NCBI GenBank assembly: GCA_016779585.1
Contig: JADHNI010000022.1
Span: 1 to 50,496 of the forward strand
Direction: 5' to 3'
Length of the DNA: 50,496 nt
From: Pseudomonadales bacterium
Lineage (GTDB): Bacteria > Pseudomonadota > Gammaproteobacteria > Pseudomonadales > Azotimanducaceae
Made by a program: the position numbers and the translations under genes. The notes under the pieces were generated by a model. The model was not told the DNA's origin. It did no database searches and saw only the letters and a program-made list of their open reading frames with translations. Numbering within the stretch: position 1 is the stretch's first letter; every line of letters begins with the position of its first letter. Of this stretch, positions 1-12,765 are shown piece by piece.

Positions 1-377
1 GCCTGCTCCTGCAGGTCTGCCGCAACACGAGCAAAGTCGATATCGGCTTTCTGGTCAGACAGTTCCTGTTCCGCCTTCTTCTGCGCCTCAACGGCCGCCG
101 CCTCATCGAGGTCATCAGCACGAAGAGCCATATCAGCCAGAATGGTGATCGACGTTGGCTGCACTTCCAGGAAGCCACCCGAGGCAAAGAAAATTTCCTC
201 TTCACCACCTTCAAGTATCAGGCGGACAGGACCTGGTTTCACACCTGTCAGAAGAGGCGTGTGTCCCGGCACAATACCCAGTTCACCCAGGGTGCCGCTG
301 GCAATAAGCATTTCAATCTGTCCGGAGAAGATTTCTTCCTCGGCGCTGACGATGCTGCAGAATACGGTAGAAGCCAT
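1..377 (-). CDS. atpC: ATP synthase epsilon subunit AtpC (3' end missing)
   Basis: Epsilon subunit of the F1 central stalk, which couples rotation to catalysis and can inhibit ATP hydrolysis. The protein starts MASTVFCSIVSAEEEIFSG and contains the beta-sandwich signature around ELGIVPGHTPLL and the segment FFASGGFLEVQP. About 125 residues are visible; bacterial epsilon is about 140, so roughly the last 15 residues of the C-terminal helical hairpin lie beyond base 1. It begins 9 bases after the atpD stop, the usual end of an atp operon. The frame is open to the window edge. Confidence 0.95.
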   Translation of the reverse strand, partial: MASTVFCSIVSAEEEIFSGQIEMLIASGTLGELGIVPGHTPLLTGVKPGPVRLILEGGEEEIFFASGGFLEVQPTSITILADMALRADDLDEAAAVEAQKKAEQELSDQKADIDFARVAADLQEQ

Positions 378-386
378 TTGATTACC

Positions 387-1766
<1,380 letters not shown>

Positions 1767-1816
1767 TTAATCCTCTATCTAGTAATTATTACTATGTATT
1801 CAATACTTTTAAGGAG

Positions 1817-1847
1817 ACCCTTCGACTCGCTGACGCTCGCTCAGGGT
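1817..1847. repeat. REP-like imperfect palindrome in the atpG-atpD gap
   Basis: The 96 bases between atpG and atpD hold a GC-rich segment bounded by ACCCT and AGGGT, with an imperfect inverted core (CGCTGACGCTCGCTCAG). It differs in composition from the AT-rich bases around it. It resembles short intergenic palindromic repeats that are multicopy in many bacterial genomes. No second copy is seen in this window, so the repeat status is inferred from its appearance. It could form a hairpin in the atp mRNA. Confidence 0.45.
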
Positions 1848-1859
1848 TTCCGGTGCGCC

Positions 1860-2720
1860 TTATACTGCGGCTGCACCTCCAACAATTTCTGACAATTCCT
1901 GTGTAATCGCTGCCTGACGTGCGTTGTTCATGACCAACTCAAGTTCATCAATCAGGTCACCCGCATTTTCAGTCGCGTTTTTCATGGCGATCATTTTCGC
2001 CGCCTGTTCGCAGGCCACGTTTTCGACAACAGCCTGATACACCTGTGACTCAATGTAGCGAGTCAACAGACCTTCGATCAGGTCCCTTGCTTCCGGTTCG
2101 TAAATGTAGTCCCAGGGATGCTTCTGCTCTTCGGTCTCGGACCCATCCAGGGGCACAAGCTGCCGAATGGTTGGCGTCTGCGTCATGGTGTTAACAAAAA
2201 CATTATTCGCCAGGTAGATCTTGTCGACATGACCTTCATCGAAGGAATCCAAAATGACCTTGATACTTCCAATGAGATCCGTCATCACCGGCGTTTCGCT
2301 GACGTGGCTGTTGGCCGCCACGACATTACCACCATAACTTCGGAAGAACTGCGCACCCTTGTTACCGATAAGACACAAATCGTATTCAATACCGGCCTCT
2401 ACCTTCTGCCTGATATCGTTAACCACTGCTTTCAGCAGGTTGACGTTCAGACCACCACAAAGTCCTTTGTCAGTCGTCACGACAATGTAGCCAACTCTTT
2501 TGACATCACGCTCCAACATAAAGGGATGGCGATACTCCGGGTTGGCATTGGCAACATGACCAATCACGGCACGGATCTGATCAGAATACGGACGCCCTTT
2601 AGACATCCGGTCCTGGGCTTTACGCATCTTACTGGCAGCAACCATCTCCATGGCGCTGGTGATCTTTTGTGTATTCTTGATACTGCCGATCTGTTTTCTT
2701 AGTTCTTTGGCGTTTGCCAT
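1860..2720 (-). CDS. atpG: ATP synthase gamma subunit AtpG
   Basis: Gamma subunit, the coiled-coil rotor shaft of F1. The protein is 286 residues, starting [21 protein letters not shown] with the conserved [12 protein letters not shown]. The signature [11 protein letters not shown] is near residue 85, and the C-terminal helix ([29 protein letters not shown]) is the family hallmark. It lies 6 bases downstream of atpA and is co-directional with the rest of the operon. No anomalies are seen in the coding sequence. Confidence 0.97.
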   Translation of the reverse strand: MANAKELRKQIGSIKNTQKITSAMEMVAASKMRKAQDRMSKGRPYSDQIRAVIGHVANANPEYRHPFMLERDVKRVGYIVVTTDKGLCGGLNVNLLKAVVNDIRQKVEAGIEYDLCLIGNKGAQFFRSYGGNVVAANSHVSETPVMTDLIGSIKVILDSFDEGHVDKIYLANNVFVNTMTQTPTIRQLVPLDGSETEEQKHPWDYIYEPEARDLIEGLLTRYIESQVYQAVVENVACEQAAKMIAMKNATENAGDLIDELELVMNNARQAAITQELSEIVGGAAAV

Positions 2721-2726
2721 GATCGT

Positions 2727-4271
2727 TTACCAGGTCTGGGTGGACTTGAAGGTTTCGAGTGCACCGCGCATTCGATCAATGACTTCATCAGAGTATTTAC
2801 CTTCACGGTTCACTTCTTCCATGAATTCAGAGTGCTCGGAATTCATGTAAGCAACCAGCGCTGCCTCAAAATCAAGCACCTTGTTAACTTCAACGTCTTC
2901 AAGGTAACCCTCGTTGGCAGCAAACAGTACGATACCCATCTCGGCGACAGTCATTGGCGCATATTGTTTCTGCTTCATCAGCTCATTAATGCGTTCACCA
3001 TGCTCAAGCTGACGTCGGGTCGCTTCATCCAGATCTGACGCAAACTGGGAGAATGCCGCCAGTTCACGATACTGGGCAAGCGCAAGCTTGATACCGCCCG
3101 AGATCTTGGACATGAACTTCACCTGGGCATCACCACCTACGCGGGACACCGAAATACCGGGGTTCATAGCAGGTCGCTCACCGGCGTTGAACTTGTCTGT
3201 TTCAAGGAAGATCTGACCGTCGGTGATGGAAATTACGTTGGTGGGTACAAAGGCAGATACGTCACCAGCCTGGGTTTCGATGATCGGCAATGCCGTCAGA
3301 GAACCAGTCTTTCCTTTGACTTCACCCTTTGTGAAGTTTTCAACATATTCGACGTTAACTCTTGCCGCACGTTCAAGCAGACGAGAGTGGAGATAGAAAA
3401 CATCACCTGGATAAGCTTCCCGACCTGGCGGGCGACGCAGAAGCAGAGATACCTGGCGATAGGCCCACGCCTGCTTGGTCAGGTCATCATAGATGATCAG
3501 TGCATCTTCTCCGCGGTCGCGGAAGTATTCACCCATGGCACAACCGGAATAAGCAGAGATGTACTGCATCGGTGCAGGGTCTGACGCGCTGGCGTTAACA
3601 ATAATGGTGTTTTCCATCGCACCATGCTCCTCAAGTGTGCGAACGACGTTCGCTACCGAGGAGTTCTTCTGGCCAATAGCGACGTAAATACACTTAATGC
3701 CGGAAGCCGCCTGGTTAATGATGGCATCGATGGCGATTGCCGTCTTACCTGTCTGGCGGTCACCAATAATCAATTCCCGCTGGCCCCGACCTACCGGGAT
3801 CATGGAATCGATACACTTAAGGCCAGTCTGGACGGGCTGATCAACGTGCTGTCTGGCGATAACGCCGGGAGCAACTTTTTCCACCGGCGAACTGGTGGTG
3901 GCGTTGATGGGGCCTTTTCCGTCAATGGGATTTCCGAGTGCGTCAACAACCCGACCCAGGAGTTCAGGTCCGGTGGGCACTTCTAGAATTCGTCCGGTAC
4001 AACGAGCCGTCTGACCCTCACGCAGAGACTTGTAATCACCCAGAACAACAGCACCAACCGAGTCACGCTCGAGGTTCAGTGCGAAACCAAACAGGTTGTC
4101 AGGGAATTCAATCATCTCACCGTTCTGAACATCTGCCAGACCGTGGATACGCACAATACCGTCAGATACACTGACGATCGTGCCTTCATTTCGGGCTTCT
4201 GAAGAGACATCCAGCTTTTCAATTCGCTGCTTGATAATCTCGCTAATTTCGGAAGGATTCAGTTGTTCCAT
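2727..4271 (-). CDS. atpA: ATP synthase alpha subunit AtpA
   Basis: Non-catalytic nucleotide-binding alpha subunit of F1, 514 residues (the E. coli protein has 513). It begins [20 protein letters not shown]. The P-loop [15 protein letters not shown] is near residue 170, with [17 protein letters not shown] and [20 protein letters not shown] downstream. The ATP synthase alpha/beta signature [14 protein letters not shown] is near residue 365. It sits 46 bases after atpH and 6 bases before atpG. Confidence 0.98.
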   Translation of the reverse strand: MEQLNPSEISEIIKQRIEKLDVSSEARNEGTIVSVSDGIVRIHGLADVQNGEMIEFPDNLFGFALNLERDSVGAVVLGDYKSLREGQTARCTGRILEVPTGPELLGRVVDALGNPIDGKGPINATTSSPVEKVAPGVIARQHVDQPVQTGLKCIDSMIPVGRGQRELIIGDRQTGKTAIAIDAIINQAASGIKCIYVAIGQKNSSVANVVRTLEEHGAMENTIIVNASASDPAPMQYISAYSGCAMGEYFRDRGEDALIIYDDLTKQAWAYRQVSLLLRRPPGREAYPGDVFYLHSRLLERAARVNVEYVENFTKGEVKGKTGSLTALPIIETQAGDVSAFVPTNVISITDGQIFLETDKFNAGERPAMNPGISVSRVGGDAQVKFMSKISGGIKLALAQYRELAAFSQFASDLDEATRRQLEHGERINELMKQKQYAPMTVAEMGIVLFAANEGYLEDVEVNKVLDFEAALVAYMNSEHSEFMEEVNREGKYSDEVIDRMRGALETFKSTQTW

Positions 4272-4317
4272 TTCCTCTTTCCTCTAAGGGAATCGATAAT
4301 TCCAGATTCAAAAATAA

Positions 4318-4860
4318 CTAGTTCAGTAACTGGGACAGTCGGCCTAAACGACCACGAACAGAATCATCAATGACCATGTCATCGGCTCTGATCAGCACAC
4401 CACCGATCAATGATTCATCCACTGTGGTATGAATACTGACGTCCCGCTGAAGCTTTCGCTTAAGCGCTTCCTGCAACTTGTCCTTTTCAGCGTCGGACAC
4501 GTCGAAGGCGCTATGCACTTCAACTTCAATGGTTTTCTCGTAATTTGCTTTCAACTGCTCAAACATGTCGCAGACTGCAGGAATCAGCTCCAGTCGATCA
4601 TTTTGCGCAAGCACATCCACAAAGTTTGTGCCTTTCACAGAGAGGTCATCTCCCATGAGGTCGGTCACGATGGTCTTCTGCTGCTCGGTTGTCAGCAGTG
4701 GATCCTCCAGGAGCATGCGGACACTGGGTTCCTGAATGGCTGCCTTAAGCATGGCGAGCATACGAGACCAGGTGTTCAAACCGCCATCGTCGTCCAGAGC
4801 ACATGAGAATGCCGCACGGGCGTAGGGTCGAGCGACTGTGGTGAATTCTGCTTCTGCCAT
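4318..4860 (-). CDS. atpH: ATP synthase delta subunit AtpH
   Basis: Delta subunit, part of the peripheral stalk that ties the top of F1 to subunit b. The protein is 180 residues, beginning MAEAEFTTVARPYARAAFSC with the conserved ARPYARAAF segment. The C-terminal motif SLIGGVLIRADDMVIDDSVRGRL is typical of the OSCP/delta family. It starts 2 bases after the atpF stop, so it is probably translationally coupled to atpF. Confidence 0.96.
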   Translation of the reverse strand: MAEAEFTTVARPYARAAFSCALDDDGGLNTWSRMLAMLKAAIQEPSVRMLLEDPLLTTEQQKTIVTDLMGDDLSVKGTNFVDVLAQNDRLELIPAVCDMFEQLKANYEKTIEVEVHSAFDVSDAEKDKLQEALKRKLQRDVSIHTTVDESLIGGVLIRADDMVIDDSVRGRLGRLSQLLN

Positions 4861-4862
4861 GT

Positions 4863-5333
4863 TTAGAGGCCTGCCGCCAGTTTGTTCAGCATCTCTTCAT
4901 GAGCACTGCGATCAATGGATGACTGCAGGATTTTTTCTGCACCCTCCACAGCCAGTTCACCGACGCGCTCCCGGAGTTGCTCACGTGCACGATTGATCTC
5001 CTGATCAATATCGTCCTGGGCCCCTTCGCGGATTCGGTTCGCTTCTTCATTGGCCTGGACTTTGGCATCTTCAACGATCTGGTTGGCTCGACTTCGAGCC
5101 TGGGCGATGAGTTCCGCGGCCTGTGCTTTGGCCTCTTCAAGCTCTTTACCAGCTGCCTCATTTGCCTGTTCAAGCTGTTGTTCCGCAGCCGCGGCATTGT
5201 CCAGACCATCAGAAATCCGCTTCTGCCTTTCACGCATGGCTGTGGTCAGTGGCGGCCAGACATATTTCATGCAGAACAGCACGAACATGGTGAAGGCAAT
5301 CAGCTGGCCAAAAATGGTCAAATTGATGTTCAC
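4863..5333 (-). CDS. atpF: ATP synthase b subunit AtpF
   Basis: Subunit b of the peripheral stalk, 156 residues, the same length as the E. coli protein. A single N-terminal membrane helix ([20 protein letters not shown]) is followed by the conserved KYVWPPL turn. A long alanine-, glutamate- and arginine-rich coiled coil then runs to near the C-terminus, ending NKLAAGL. It lies between atpE and atpH in canonical order. Confidence 0.97.
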   Translation of the reverse strand: MNINLTIFGQLIAFTMFVLFCMKYVWPPLTTAMRERQKRISDGLDNAAAAEQQLEQANEAAGKELEEAKAQAAELIAQARSRANQIVEDAKVQANEEANRIREGAQDDIDQEINRAREQLRERVGELAVEGAEKILQSSIDRSAHEEMLNKLAAGL

Positions 5334-5380
5334 GTTCTACCTCTCGGCTTTTAAATGATAGTTGCGCTTTAGCGGTTAAC

Positions 5381-5614
<234 letters not shown>

Positions 5615-5670
5615 TTAGGTTACTCCCAGTTCAGAAAAGTTAGTAATGATCATTCGATCAGGTTTATTGC

Positions 5671-6531
<861 letters not shown>

Positions 6532-6654
6532 TCAAATACGCTGTTACCAATTTTCTCTTACAGCCCCGGATTTAACGATCTCGGAGCCAACTTCAACTCT
6601 AGAACCTGGGAAACGGAATTCAATTACCCCACAGGTACTAGTTTCTCGCGCCAC

Positions 6655-7074
6655 TCAATGTCTTCGCCTGCGGCGTTGTGCTTCTCTTGCCGGTATATAG
6701 GCGTTTAATCCCAACAAAAAGGTTAAAACGCCAAAAAACACCGCGACATTCAGTGGCGAGACGAACACAAACACCAGCGCAAAACCTGCGCCACTTAACA
6801 ACAAACGCCCCACTTCTGCCCTGAGGGCCATACCGAAGCCTGTATCTCCGTCTGGTACCTGCCGGGTACTTACCGCCAGAACATAAACCCCTGGCAGCAG
6901 ACAAACGCCTCCGGCAACCAGCGCCGACAGGGCGGCTGCCGTGTCCCTGACCAAAAAGTCAAAAATCAGACAACAGGCTGACAGAACAAGTGTCGCAAAG
7001 AACTGTGCTTGTAGAATTTTGAACAACGGTGAGCGCTTGATAGTCGTCAGATCGAGCGCCACTTTTTTGCCCAA
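6655..7074 (-). CDS. atpI: ATP synthase-associated protein AtpI
   Basis: AtpI is a small membrane protein at the head of atp operons, implicated in c-ring assembly and magnesium supply. The gene encodes 139 residues with four hydrophobic stretches (around FFATLVLSACCLIFDFLV, AALSALVAGGVCLLPGVYVL, VGRLLLSGAGFALVFVF and LNVAVFFGVLTFLLGL) and a basic tail rich in arginine. Its place immediately upstream of atpB and downstream of a promoter supports the call. Sequence conservation in this family is low, so context carries much of the weight. Confidence 0.88.
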   Translation of the reverse strand: MGKKVALDLTTIKRSPLFKILQAQFFATLVLSACCLIFDFLVRDTAAALSALVAGGVCLLPGVYVLAVSTRQVPDGDTGFGMALRAEVGRLLLSGAGFALVFVFVSPLNVAVFFGVLTFLLGLNAYIPAREAQRRRRRH

Positions 7075-7098
7075 AACCCCGGTTCGTTACGGGCGCGC

Positions 7099-7127
7099 AG
7101 TATATAGATTCAAGTTGTCAGGGGCAA
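7099..7127 (-). promoter_or_regulatory. Sigma70-like promoter of the atp operon
   Basis: On the minus strand a TTGCCC -35 box (7122-7127) and a TATACT -10 box (7099-7104) are separated by exactly 17 bases. The pair lies about 25 bases before the atpI start, in the 119-base gap after parB. It fits a vegetative promoter giving atpI-atpC its own start independent of the parB transcript. Confidence 0.6.
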
Positions 7128-7193
7128 CAGAGCATAGCTCCGTTTTAATCGCATGTTTACAAGGTTTTCACGAATTGATGCGGTGCGGAAGAT

Positions 7194-8072
7194 TCAATAT
7201 TCCTCGTAGCCCATTCGACCCAGAATTCCACTCAACTCTTCCAGGGAGCTGTAGCTGATAACCAGCTTGCCGTTGCCTTTCTTCGAGTGCCTGATCTGCA
7301 CGGGTTGACCGATCTGCTGACCAAGATTCTCCTCCAGCCTGCGGGTATCCGGGTCCACAGCCTGGCTCCCGGAGCTTTTTGTGCCATGTTTACCAAAATT
7401 TCGAACCAGCGCTTCAGTTTGCCGAACGTTCAGCCCTTTAGCGACGATGCTCCTCGCCACCTCCGCCTGGTCATCCTGCTCCAGAGTCAGCAACGCACGG
7501 GCATGGCCCATTTCCAGATCACCGCGTACCAGCATCTCAGCTGCCGGTTCAGCCAGGTGATTCAGGCGAAGGGTATTGGTGACGGCACTGCGCGATTTTC
7601 CTATCGCCTGTGCAACTTCCTGGTGCGTAAACTGAAAATCGTCGATCAGCCGCTGCAGTGCCGTTGCCTCTTCAAGGGGGTTCAGGTCTTCGCGCTGAAT
7701 GTTTTCAATCAGTGACATCGCCAGCGCTGACTCATCATCAACCTGACGGATAACCGCTGGAATTTTTTCCATGCCGGCACGCTGGGCGGCTCTCCAGCGA
7801 CGCTCACCGGCAATAATCTCGTATTGATTGGAATCAAGGGCACGCAGCACAATGGGTTGCATCAAACCCTGGGCCTTGATCGATTCCGCCAGCTCTTCTA
7901 TGGATTCGTCTGAGAAATGGGTTCTGGGCTGGTATTTACCGGGTCTGATCCATTCGATGGGCACTTCATCGAGATTGCCGCGGTTTTCTCCTCCAGATTT
8001 GGGTTCTGTTTTCGCTTTTTCTTTTGGAAGCAGCGCATCCAGGCCCCGGCCCAGCCTTTTTTTGCCTACCAT
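7194..8072 (-). CDS. parB: Chromosome partitioning protein ParB
   Basis: ParB (Spo0J) is the CTP-dependent DNA clamp that loads at parS and spreads. It has 292 residues. The N-terminal MVGKKRLGRGLDALLP motif contacts ParA, the CTPase box GERRWRAAQRAG is near residue 92, and NIQREDLNPLEEA follows. A helix-turn-helix (HQEVAQAIGKSRSAVTNTLRL) lies near residues 150-170, and the C-terminal dimerisation domain ends the protein. It begins immediately after the parA stop. Two parS sites for it are in recF (19925 and 20600). Confidence 0.97.
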   Translation of the reverse strand: MVGKKRLGRGLDALLPKEKAKTEPKSGGENRGNLDEVPIEWIRPGKYQPRTHFSDESIEELAESIKAQGLMQPIVLRALDSNQYEIIAGERRWRAAQRAGMEKIPAVIRQVDDESALAMSLIENIQREDLNPLEEATALQRLIDDFQFTHQEVAQAIGKSRSAVTNTLRLNHLAEPAAEMLVRGDLEMGHARALLTLEQDDQAEVARSIVAKGLNVRQTEALVRNFGKHGTKSSGSQAVDPDTRRLEENLGQQIGQPVQIRHSKKGNGKLVISYSSLEELSGILGRMGYEEY

Positions 8073-8855
8073 CTAGTCATTTCCATGTCGAGTTTCATGC
8101 CGGTTAAGAACCTCACCCGCCAGCGCGAGATATGCTTTTGCGCCGCGCGAGTATTTGTCGTAGAAGATTATCGGGACTCCATAACTTGGCGCTTCAGCCA
8201 AACGCACATTCCTGGGCACTACCGTGCGATAGACCGCGTCGCCAAAGTGATCGAGCAGCTGCAAGGATACATCACGACTCAGGCTGTTGCGCGGGTCGTA
8301 CATGGTTCTGATCAACCCTTCTATCTTCAATTTGGGATTCAGCGCCGCCGATACACGTTCGATGGTATCCATCAACGCGGTCAAACCCTCGAGCGCATAG
8401 TACTCACATTGCATCGGGATAATTACGCCATCGGAGGCTACCAGGCCATTTAACGTCAGCAGGCCAAGAGCCGGTGGGCAGTCGATAATAATATAGTCAT
8501 AACGGACGCGAACACTGATCAGCGCATCACGGAGCCTGTACTCGCGCCGTTCCATTTCAGTGAGTTCAATCTCAGCACCGGTCAGGTCTGAATTCGCGCC
8601 AAGGAGGTCATAACCCGCCGCTTCCGCGCTGACGATAGCGCCTGCGGCATCTGAATCACCCACCAGCACATCGTATACCGACACATCCAGATCATGTTTA
8701 TCGATACCACTGCCCATGGTGGCGTTACCCTGGGGATCAAGGTCAATTAGTAAAACCCGTCGATTCATCTTGGCGAGCGAAGCTGCCAGATTGACACTGG
8801 TAGTGGTTTTACCGACGCCGCCTTTCTGGTTGGCAATGCCAAAAACGACTGTCAT
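8073..8855 (-). CDS. parA: Chromosome partitioning ATPase ParA (Soj)
   Basis: Walker-type ATPase that moves ParB-parS complexes, 260 residues. The deviant Walker A motif KGGVGKTTTSVNLAA is at residues 11-25; Walker A' LLIDLDPQGNAT and Walker B YIIIDCPPALGLLT follow. It lacks the N-terminal helix-turn-helix of plasmid ParA proteins, as expected of the chromosomal Soj type. It overlaps the end of rsmG by 4 bases (ATGA), indicating coupled translation, and is followed directly by parB. Confidence 0.97.
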   Translation of the reverse strand: MTVVFGIANQKGGVGKTTTSVNLAASLAKMNRRVLLIDLDPQGNATMGSGIDKHDLDVSVYDVLVGDSDAAGAIVSAEAAGYDLLGANSDLTGAEIELTEMERREYRLRDALISVRVRYDYIIIDCPPALGLLTLNGLVASDGVIIPMQCEYYALEGLTALMDTIERVSAALNPKLKIEGLIRTMYDPRNSLSRDVSLQLLDHFGDAVYRTVVPRNVRLAEAPSYGVPIIFYDKYSRGAKAYLALAGEVLNRHETRHGND

Positions 8856-9472
8856 GAGTTGACACCTTCTGACCGGGTTACCACAACCAGATAGCGCGCT
8901 CTATCCAGTCCTGGCACCTGCAGCTCATGAACACAGGCCGCGGGAATCCTGTCTGCCTGATCAACTTCAGATGGTCCTTTCATCGCAAGCAGACTGCCAC
9001 CGATTTTGACTCTGGGCATACACAACGAGACGAAGTCATCCAGCGACGCAAATGCGCGACTGATCACCTGATCAAATGGCTCTGTGCAATCTTCAATTCG
9101 TTGCTGCAACACAGTGACGTTGCCGAGCCCAAGCTCAATAGCAGCCTGAGTCATAAAGCGGGTTTTTTTTCCGTTGGAGTCGAGCAGTATAAATGCTTTG
9201 TCTGGCTGGAACAGCGCCAGCGGTATACCCGGCAGGCCAGCGCCGGATCCTACGTCCAGTATCCTGGTGCCATTCACGTGAGGGCTGACAGATAATGAAT
9301 CAAGAAGGTGCAGGGAAACCATGTCCTCCGGTTTCCTGATCGCGGTCAGGTTGGTCACTCGATTCCACCTGGCTATCAGCTCCAGGTAGTGTGCCAATGG
9401 TTCTGCCTTATCAGCATGATCACCCAGGCCCAGATCATCCAGCCCGATCGTTATCTGTTCGACCAGGGACAT
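8852..9472 (-). CDS. rsmG: 16S rRNA m7G527 methyltransferase RsmG
   Basis: RsmG (GidB) methylates N7 of G527 in 16S rRNA using S-adenosylmethionine. It has 206 residues. The cofactor motif ILDVGSGAGLPGIPLAL is near residues 71-87, and LLDSNGKKTRFM follows. SRAFASLDDF matches the conserved SRA element. The ATG immediately follows the mnmG stop, and the 3' end overlaps parA by 4 bases. This is the classic gidA-gidB-parA-parB order. Confidence 0.96.
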   Translation of the reverse strand: MSLVEQITIGLDDLGLGDHADKAEPLAHYLELIARWNRVTNLTAIRKPEDMVSLHLLDSLSVSPHVNGTRILDVGSGAGLPGIPLALFQPDKAFILLDSNGKKTRFMTQAAIELGLGNVTVLQQRIEDCTEPFDQVISRAFASLDDFVSLCMPRVKIGGSLLAMKGPSEVDQADRIPAACVHELQVPGLDRARYLVVVTRSEGVNS

Positions 9473-11347
9473 CTAGGCGCTTTGTCGAGCCGGGGGCGTG
9501 TGCTTTTTCAGGTGGATCAAGAGCAGGGACACAGCTGCCGGTGTAACACCTGAGATTCTGGACGCCTGACCCAGTGTTGCTGGACGAACGTCACTCAGCT
9601 TCTGCACAACCTCATTGGAAAGACCATGGATTTCGCCATAATCCAGATCTGCTGGTAAGGGGTACCCCTGCTGTGCCTGGATTCGTTCAATCTCTTCCTG
9701 CTGTCTTGCAATATAACCCTGGTATTTGCTGTCTATCTCGACCTGTTCCAGCACCGATTGGGGATAGAGCGATTCACCAGCAGCTGCAAGTAATCCCATC
9801 ACTGTCGCCTCCGGTCGTTTAGCAAGATCAAAGAGCGAATACTCCCGTTGCAAGGCCTTGCCGAGATGCGCCTCTATCTGTTCGTTACCTGGTTGAACGT
9901 GCCGCGCCTTCATAGAACTGGTTAAAGCCTCGATCTGTTCCTGTTTTTCAACAAACGTCGCCCAGCGAAAATCATCAACGAGACCCATTTCCCGTCCGAT
10001 CTCGGTGAGTCTTCTGTCGGCATTGTCCTGCCGCAGTATGAGCCGGTATTCAGCGCGAGAGGTGAACATTCTGTAAGGCTCTTTTGTACCCATGGTAATG
10101 AGGTCATCGATCAACACACCGATATAGGCTTCACTTCGTTTGGGCGACCAGGGGTCTTTTTCCTGAACCTGTCTTGCGGCATTAATACCAGCGATCAGTC
10201 CCTGTGCTGCAGCTTCCTCGTAGCCCGTAGTGCCGTTGATCTGGCCAGCAAAATAAAGCCCCTGGACATGCCTGGTTTCCAGGCTGGGATGCAATTCCCT
10301 CGGTTCAAAAAAGTCATACTCGATGGCATACCCGGGTCTGGTGATATGGGCGTTCTCGAAACCCTTGATGGAACGCACCAGCTCCATTTGCACGTCATAA
10401 GGCAGGCTGGTGCTGATACCGTTAGGGTAAAGCTCATTTGTACCAAGGCCTTCAGGCTCAATGAATATCTGGTGGGAGTGCTTGTCAGCAAAACGTACGA
10501 TCTTGTCTTCGATAGACGGACAGTACCTGGGCCCAATACCTTCTATCTCACCAGCGTAAAGGGGAGATCGATCGAGGCCGCCACGAATAATGTCGTGTGT
10601 TTGTTCGTTCGTGTGGGTGATGAAACACGACACCTGGGCGGGATGAACCTCCGGCGTCGAGAGATGGGACATCACCGGTCTCGGCGTTTCACCGGGTTGT
10701 TCTTCCAGATCGCTGAAATCCACAGTATTACCATCAATACGCGGCGGCGTACCGGTTTTCAGTCGATCCACGGTAAAAGGCATTTCACGCAAACGTGCAG
10801 CCAGGGCGTTGGATGGGGCATCGCCGGCTCGACCACCGGACTGTTTATCCATGCCAACATGAATCAGGCCACCCAGGAAGGTACCCACCGTCAACACTAC
10901 TGCTGGCGCATGGAAACTGAGACCCATACTGGTGACAACACCAGTGACGCGGTCGCCTTCTACATGAAGGTCTTCAACAGATTGCTGGAATATGGACAAG
11001 CCGGGCTGGTTTTCCAGTATCTCCCGAATGGCCGCCTTGTAGAGGGCGCGGTCCGCCTGTGCCCGGGTGGCCCGAACTGCGGGTCCTTTTCGGGAGTTGA
11101 GTGTCCGCCAGTGTATTCCGGCACGGTCAGCAGCCAGCGCCATAGCGCCACCCAGGGCATCTACTTCCTTCACAAGATGGCTTTTCCCAATCCCGCCAAT
11201 GGCAGGGTTACAGGACATCTGACCGAGGGTTTCTATATTCTGTGTCAGCAGTAACGTGCGCACACCACTACGGGCAGCTGCGAGAGCCGCTTCTGTACCG
11301 GCGTGACCTCCACCGACAACAATGACGTCAAATTGCTGTGTCTTCAT
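9473..11347 (-). CDS. mnmG: tRNA uridine 5-carboxymethylaminomethyl synthase MnmG
   Basis: MnmG (GidA) is the FAD-dependent partner of MnmE that modifies U34 of certain tRNAs. The chosen ATG gives 624 residues beginning [20 protein letters not shown], with the FAD dinucleotide motif GGGHAG near residue 12. Other conserved stretches are [38 protein letters not shown] and the C-terminal [22 protein letters not shown]. The frame is open 18 codons further upstream, but that extension has no family similarity. mnmE lies 96 bases upstream. Confidence 0.97.
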   Translation of the reverse strand: MKTQQFDVIVVGGGHAGTEAALAAARSGVRTLLLTQNIETLGQMSCNPAIGGIGKSHLVKEVDALGGAMALAADRAGIHWRTLNSRKGPAVRATRAQADRALYKAAIREILENQPGLSIFQQSVEDLHVEGDRVTGVVTSMGLSFHAPAVVLTVGTFLGGLIHVGMDKQSGGRAGDAPSNALAARLREMPFTVDRLKTGTPPRIDGNTVDFSDLEEQPGETPRPVMSHLSTPEVHPAQVSCFITHTNEQTHDIIRGGLDRSPLYAGEIEGIGPRYCPSIEDKIVRFADKHSHQIFIEPEGLGTNELYPNGISTSLPYDVQMELVRSIKGFENAHITRPGYAIEYDFFEPRELHPSLETRHVQGLYFAGQINGTTGYEEAAAQGLIAGINAARQVQEKDPWSPKRSEAYIGVLIDDLITMGTKEPYRMFTSRAEYRLILRQDNADRRLTEIGREMGLVDDFRWATFVEKQEQIEALTSSMKARHVQPGNEQIEAHLGKALQREYSLFDLAKRPEATVMGLLAAAGESLYPQSVLEQVEIDSKYQGYIARQQEEIERIQAQQGYPLPADLDYGEIHGLSNEVVQKLSDVRPATLGQASRISGVTPAAVSLLLIHLKKHTPPARQSA

Positions 11348-11443
11348 AGTTTGTACCCAAACCGGTGTGCCAAAAGAAATGGGCATAATGGGGACGGGCA
11401 AGTATACGGATGATGCCCCTAAAGTCGAATAACCTGCTCCTGG

Positions 11444-12763
11444 TTACTTACCAATACAGAAACTGCTGAAAATCTCGCCCAGCAGGTCATCAGCCGAAAA
11501 CTCACCGGTAATCTCGGAGAGATGTTTCTGGCAGGCTCTGAGCTCTTCCGCCAGTAGCTCACCGGCCTGTTGCCCGGTCAGCACGTGATAACCATCCGCC
11601 AGGGCATCATGCGCCGCTCGCAAGGCGCTGAGGTGCCGGCTCCTGGCAGAAAATCCACCACCTTCCGTTTCAGCTACACCTAACATCTGTTTCAGTTTTG
11701 CCTTGAGTTGATCAACTCCCTCACCGGTCCTGGCCGAAATCCGGGGCAGATCAGCTGGCAGCCTTGAGATGTCATCAACCAGGTCTATCTTGTTCAGCAC
11801 AATCACTTCGCGGGATCCTGGATCCGCCGGGGCACTATCCCGACTTGCATCAACCAGATGCAGGACCAGGTCTGCTTCCTCCTGTGCCGCCATCGCGCGT
11901 TTTACCCCTTCTGCCTCTATCTGATCGGCGCTCTCACGAATACCTGCGGTATCCAGTATACGCAGAGGGATGCCATCGAGCTGGAGCACCTCCCCAATCA
12001 CATCGCGCGTCGTGCCGGGTATATCAGTGACGATGGATGTTTGCCTGCCAGTCAGGAGATTCATCAGGCTGGATTTTCCCGCATTGGGTTTACCCGTAAG
12101 GACAATAGAGGCGCCCTCGGTCAACAGCGCACCTTCACGGGACTGCTCAAGTATTGACGCCAGGGTTCCCTGAATCTCTTCCAGCCGCCCCTTAACACTT
12201 TCGTCGGATATGAAATCAATTTCTTCCTCAGGGAAATCAATTGCAGCTTCCACATAAACGCGCAGTTCAATAACCTGGGAGAGTAACTGATTCACCAGGG
12301 CAGAAAATTCCCCTTGCAGCGAGCGAATGGCGCCCCTGGCAGCTGCCTCAGTGCTGCTTTCAATAAGGTCAGCAATAGCCTCTGCCTGCGCAAGGTCGAG
12401 TTTATCGTTCAGGAAAGCCCGCTGGCTGAATTCGCCTGGTCTTGCATGTCTGGCACCAAGACCAACGACTCTGTTAAGGAGCATATCGAGAACAACCGGT
12501 CCGCCGTGTCCCTGGATTTCGAGAACATCCTCTCCGGTAAACGAATCAGGAGCGGGGAAGTAGAGCAGAAGCCCCTCATCGATGGTGTCACCCCTGTCGT
12601 CACTGAAGCGGGTATAAGTCGCATACCTGGGCTCAGGTATCCGGCCTGACAGGGCCTTGGAAATTCTGCCTGCGTCCGGCCCTGAAATTCTGATGATACC
12701 GATGCCGCCCTTGCCGAGCGCGGTTGCCCGGGCAGCAATCGTATCCTTTTCATAGGCCGACAA
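11444..12763 (-). CDS. mnmE: tRNA modification GTPase MnmE
   Basis: MnmE (TrmE) is the GTPase partner of MnmG. I place the start at a TTG (12763), giving 439 residues beginning MSAYEKDTIAARATALGKGG, which aligns with the family N-terminus; the frame is open further but would run into yidC. The folate-binding domain comes first. The G domain is near residues 215-375, with TGKPNAGKSSLMN, DIPGTTRD, DTAG and NKID. The protein ends CIGK, the conserved C-terminal motif. It starts 2 bases after the yidC stop. Confidence 0.95.
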   Translation of the reverse strand: MSAYEKDTIAARATALGKGGIGIIRISGPDAGRISKALSGRIPEPRYATYTRFSDDRGDTIDEGLLLYFPAPDSFTGEDVLEIQGHGGPVVLDMLLNRVVGLGARHARPGEFSQRAFLNDKLDLAQAEAIADLIESSTEAAARGAIRSLQGEFSALVNQLLSQVIELRVYVEAAIDFPEEEIDFISDESVKGRLEEIQGTLASILEQSREGALLTEGASIVLTGKPNAGKSSLMNLLTGRQTSIVTDIPGTTRDVIGEVLQLDGIPLRILDTAGIRESADQIEAEGVKRAMAAQEEADLVLHLVDASRDSAPADPGSREVIVLNKIDLVDDISRLPADLPRISARTGEGVDQLKAKLKQMLGVAETEGGGFSARSRHLSALRAAHDALADGYHVLTGQQAGELLAEELRACQKHLSEITGEFSADDLLGEIFSSFCIGK

Positions 12764-12765
12764 AA

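Noticed and set aside
2118-2702. A 194-codon open frame on the plus strand opposite atpG
   Set aside because: No family features; it lies wholly inside atpG and is explained by that gene's codon use.
9266-9284. A third possible parS around TTCACGTGAG in rsmG
   Set aside because: Only the central half matches the 16-base palindrome (about 9-10 of 16), which is not enough for ParB recognition.
10268-11254. A 328-codon open frame on the plus strand opposite mnmG
   Set aside because: It mirrors mnmG, has no recognisable domain or ribosome site, and mnmG itself is unambiguous, so it is a shadow frame.
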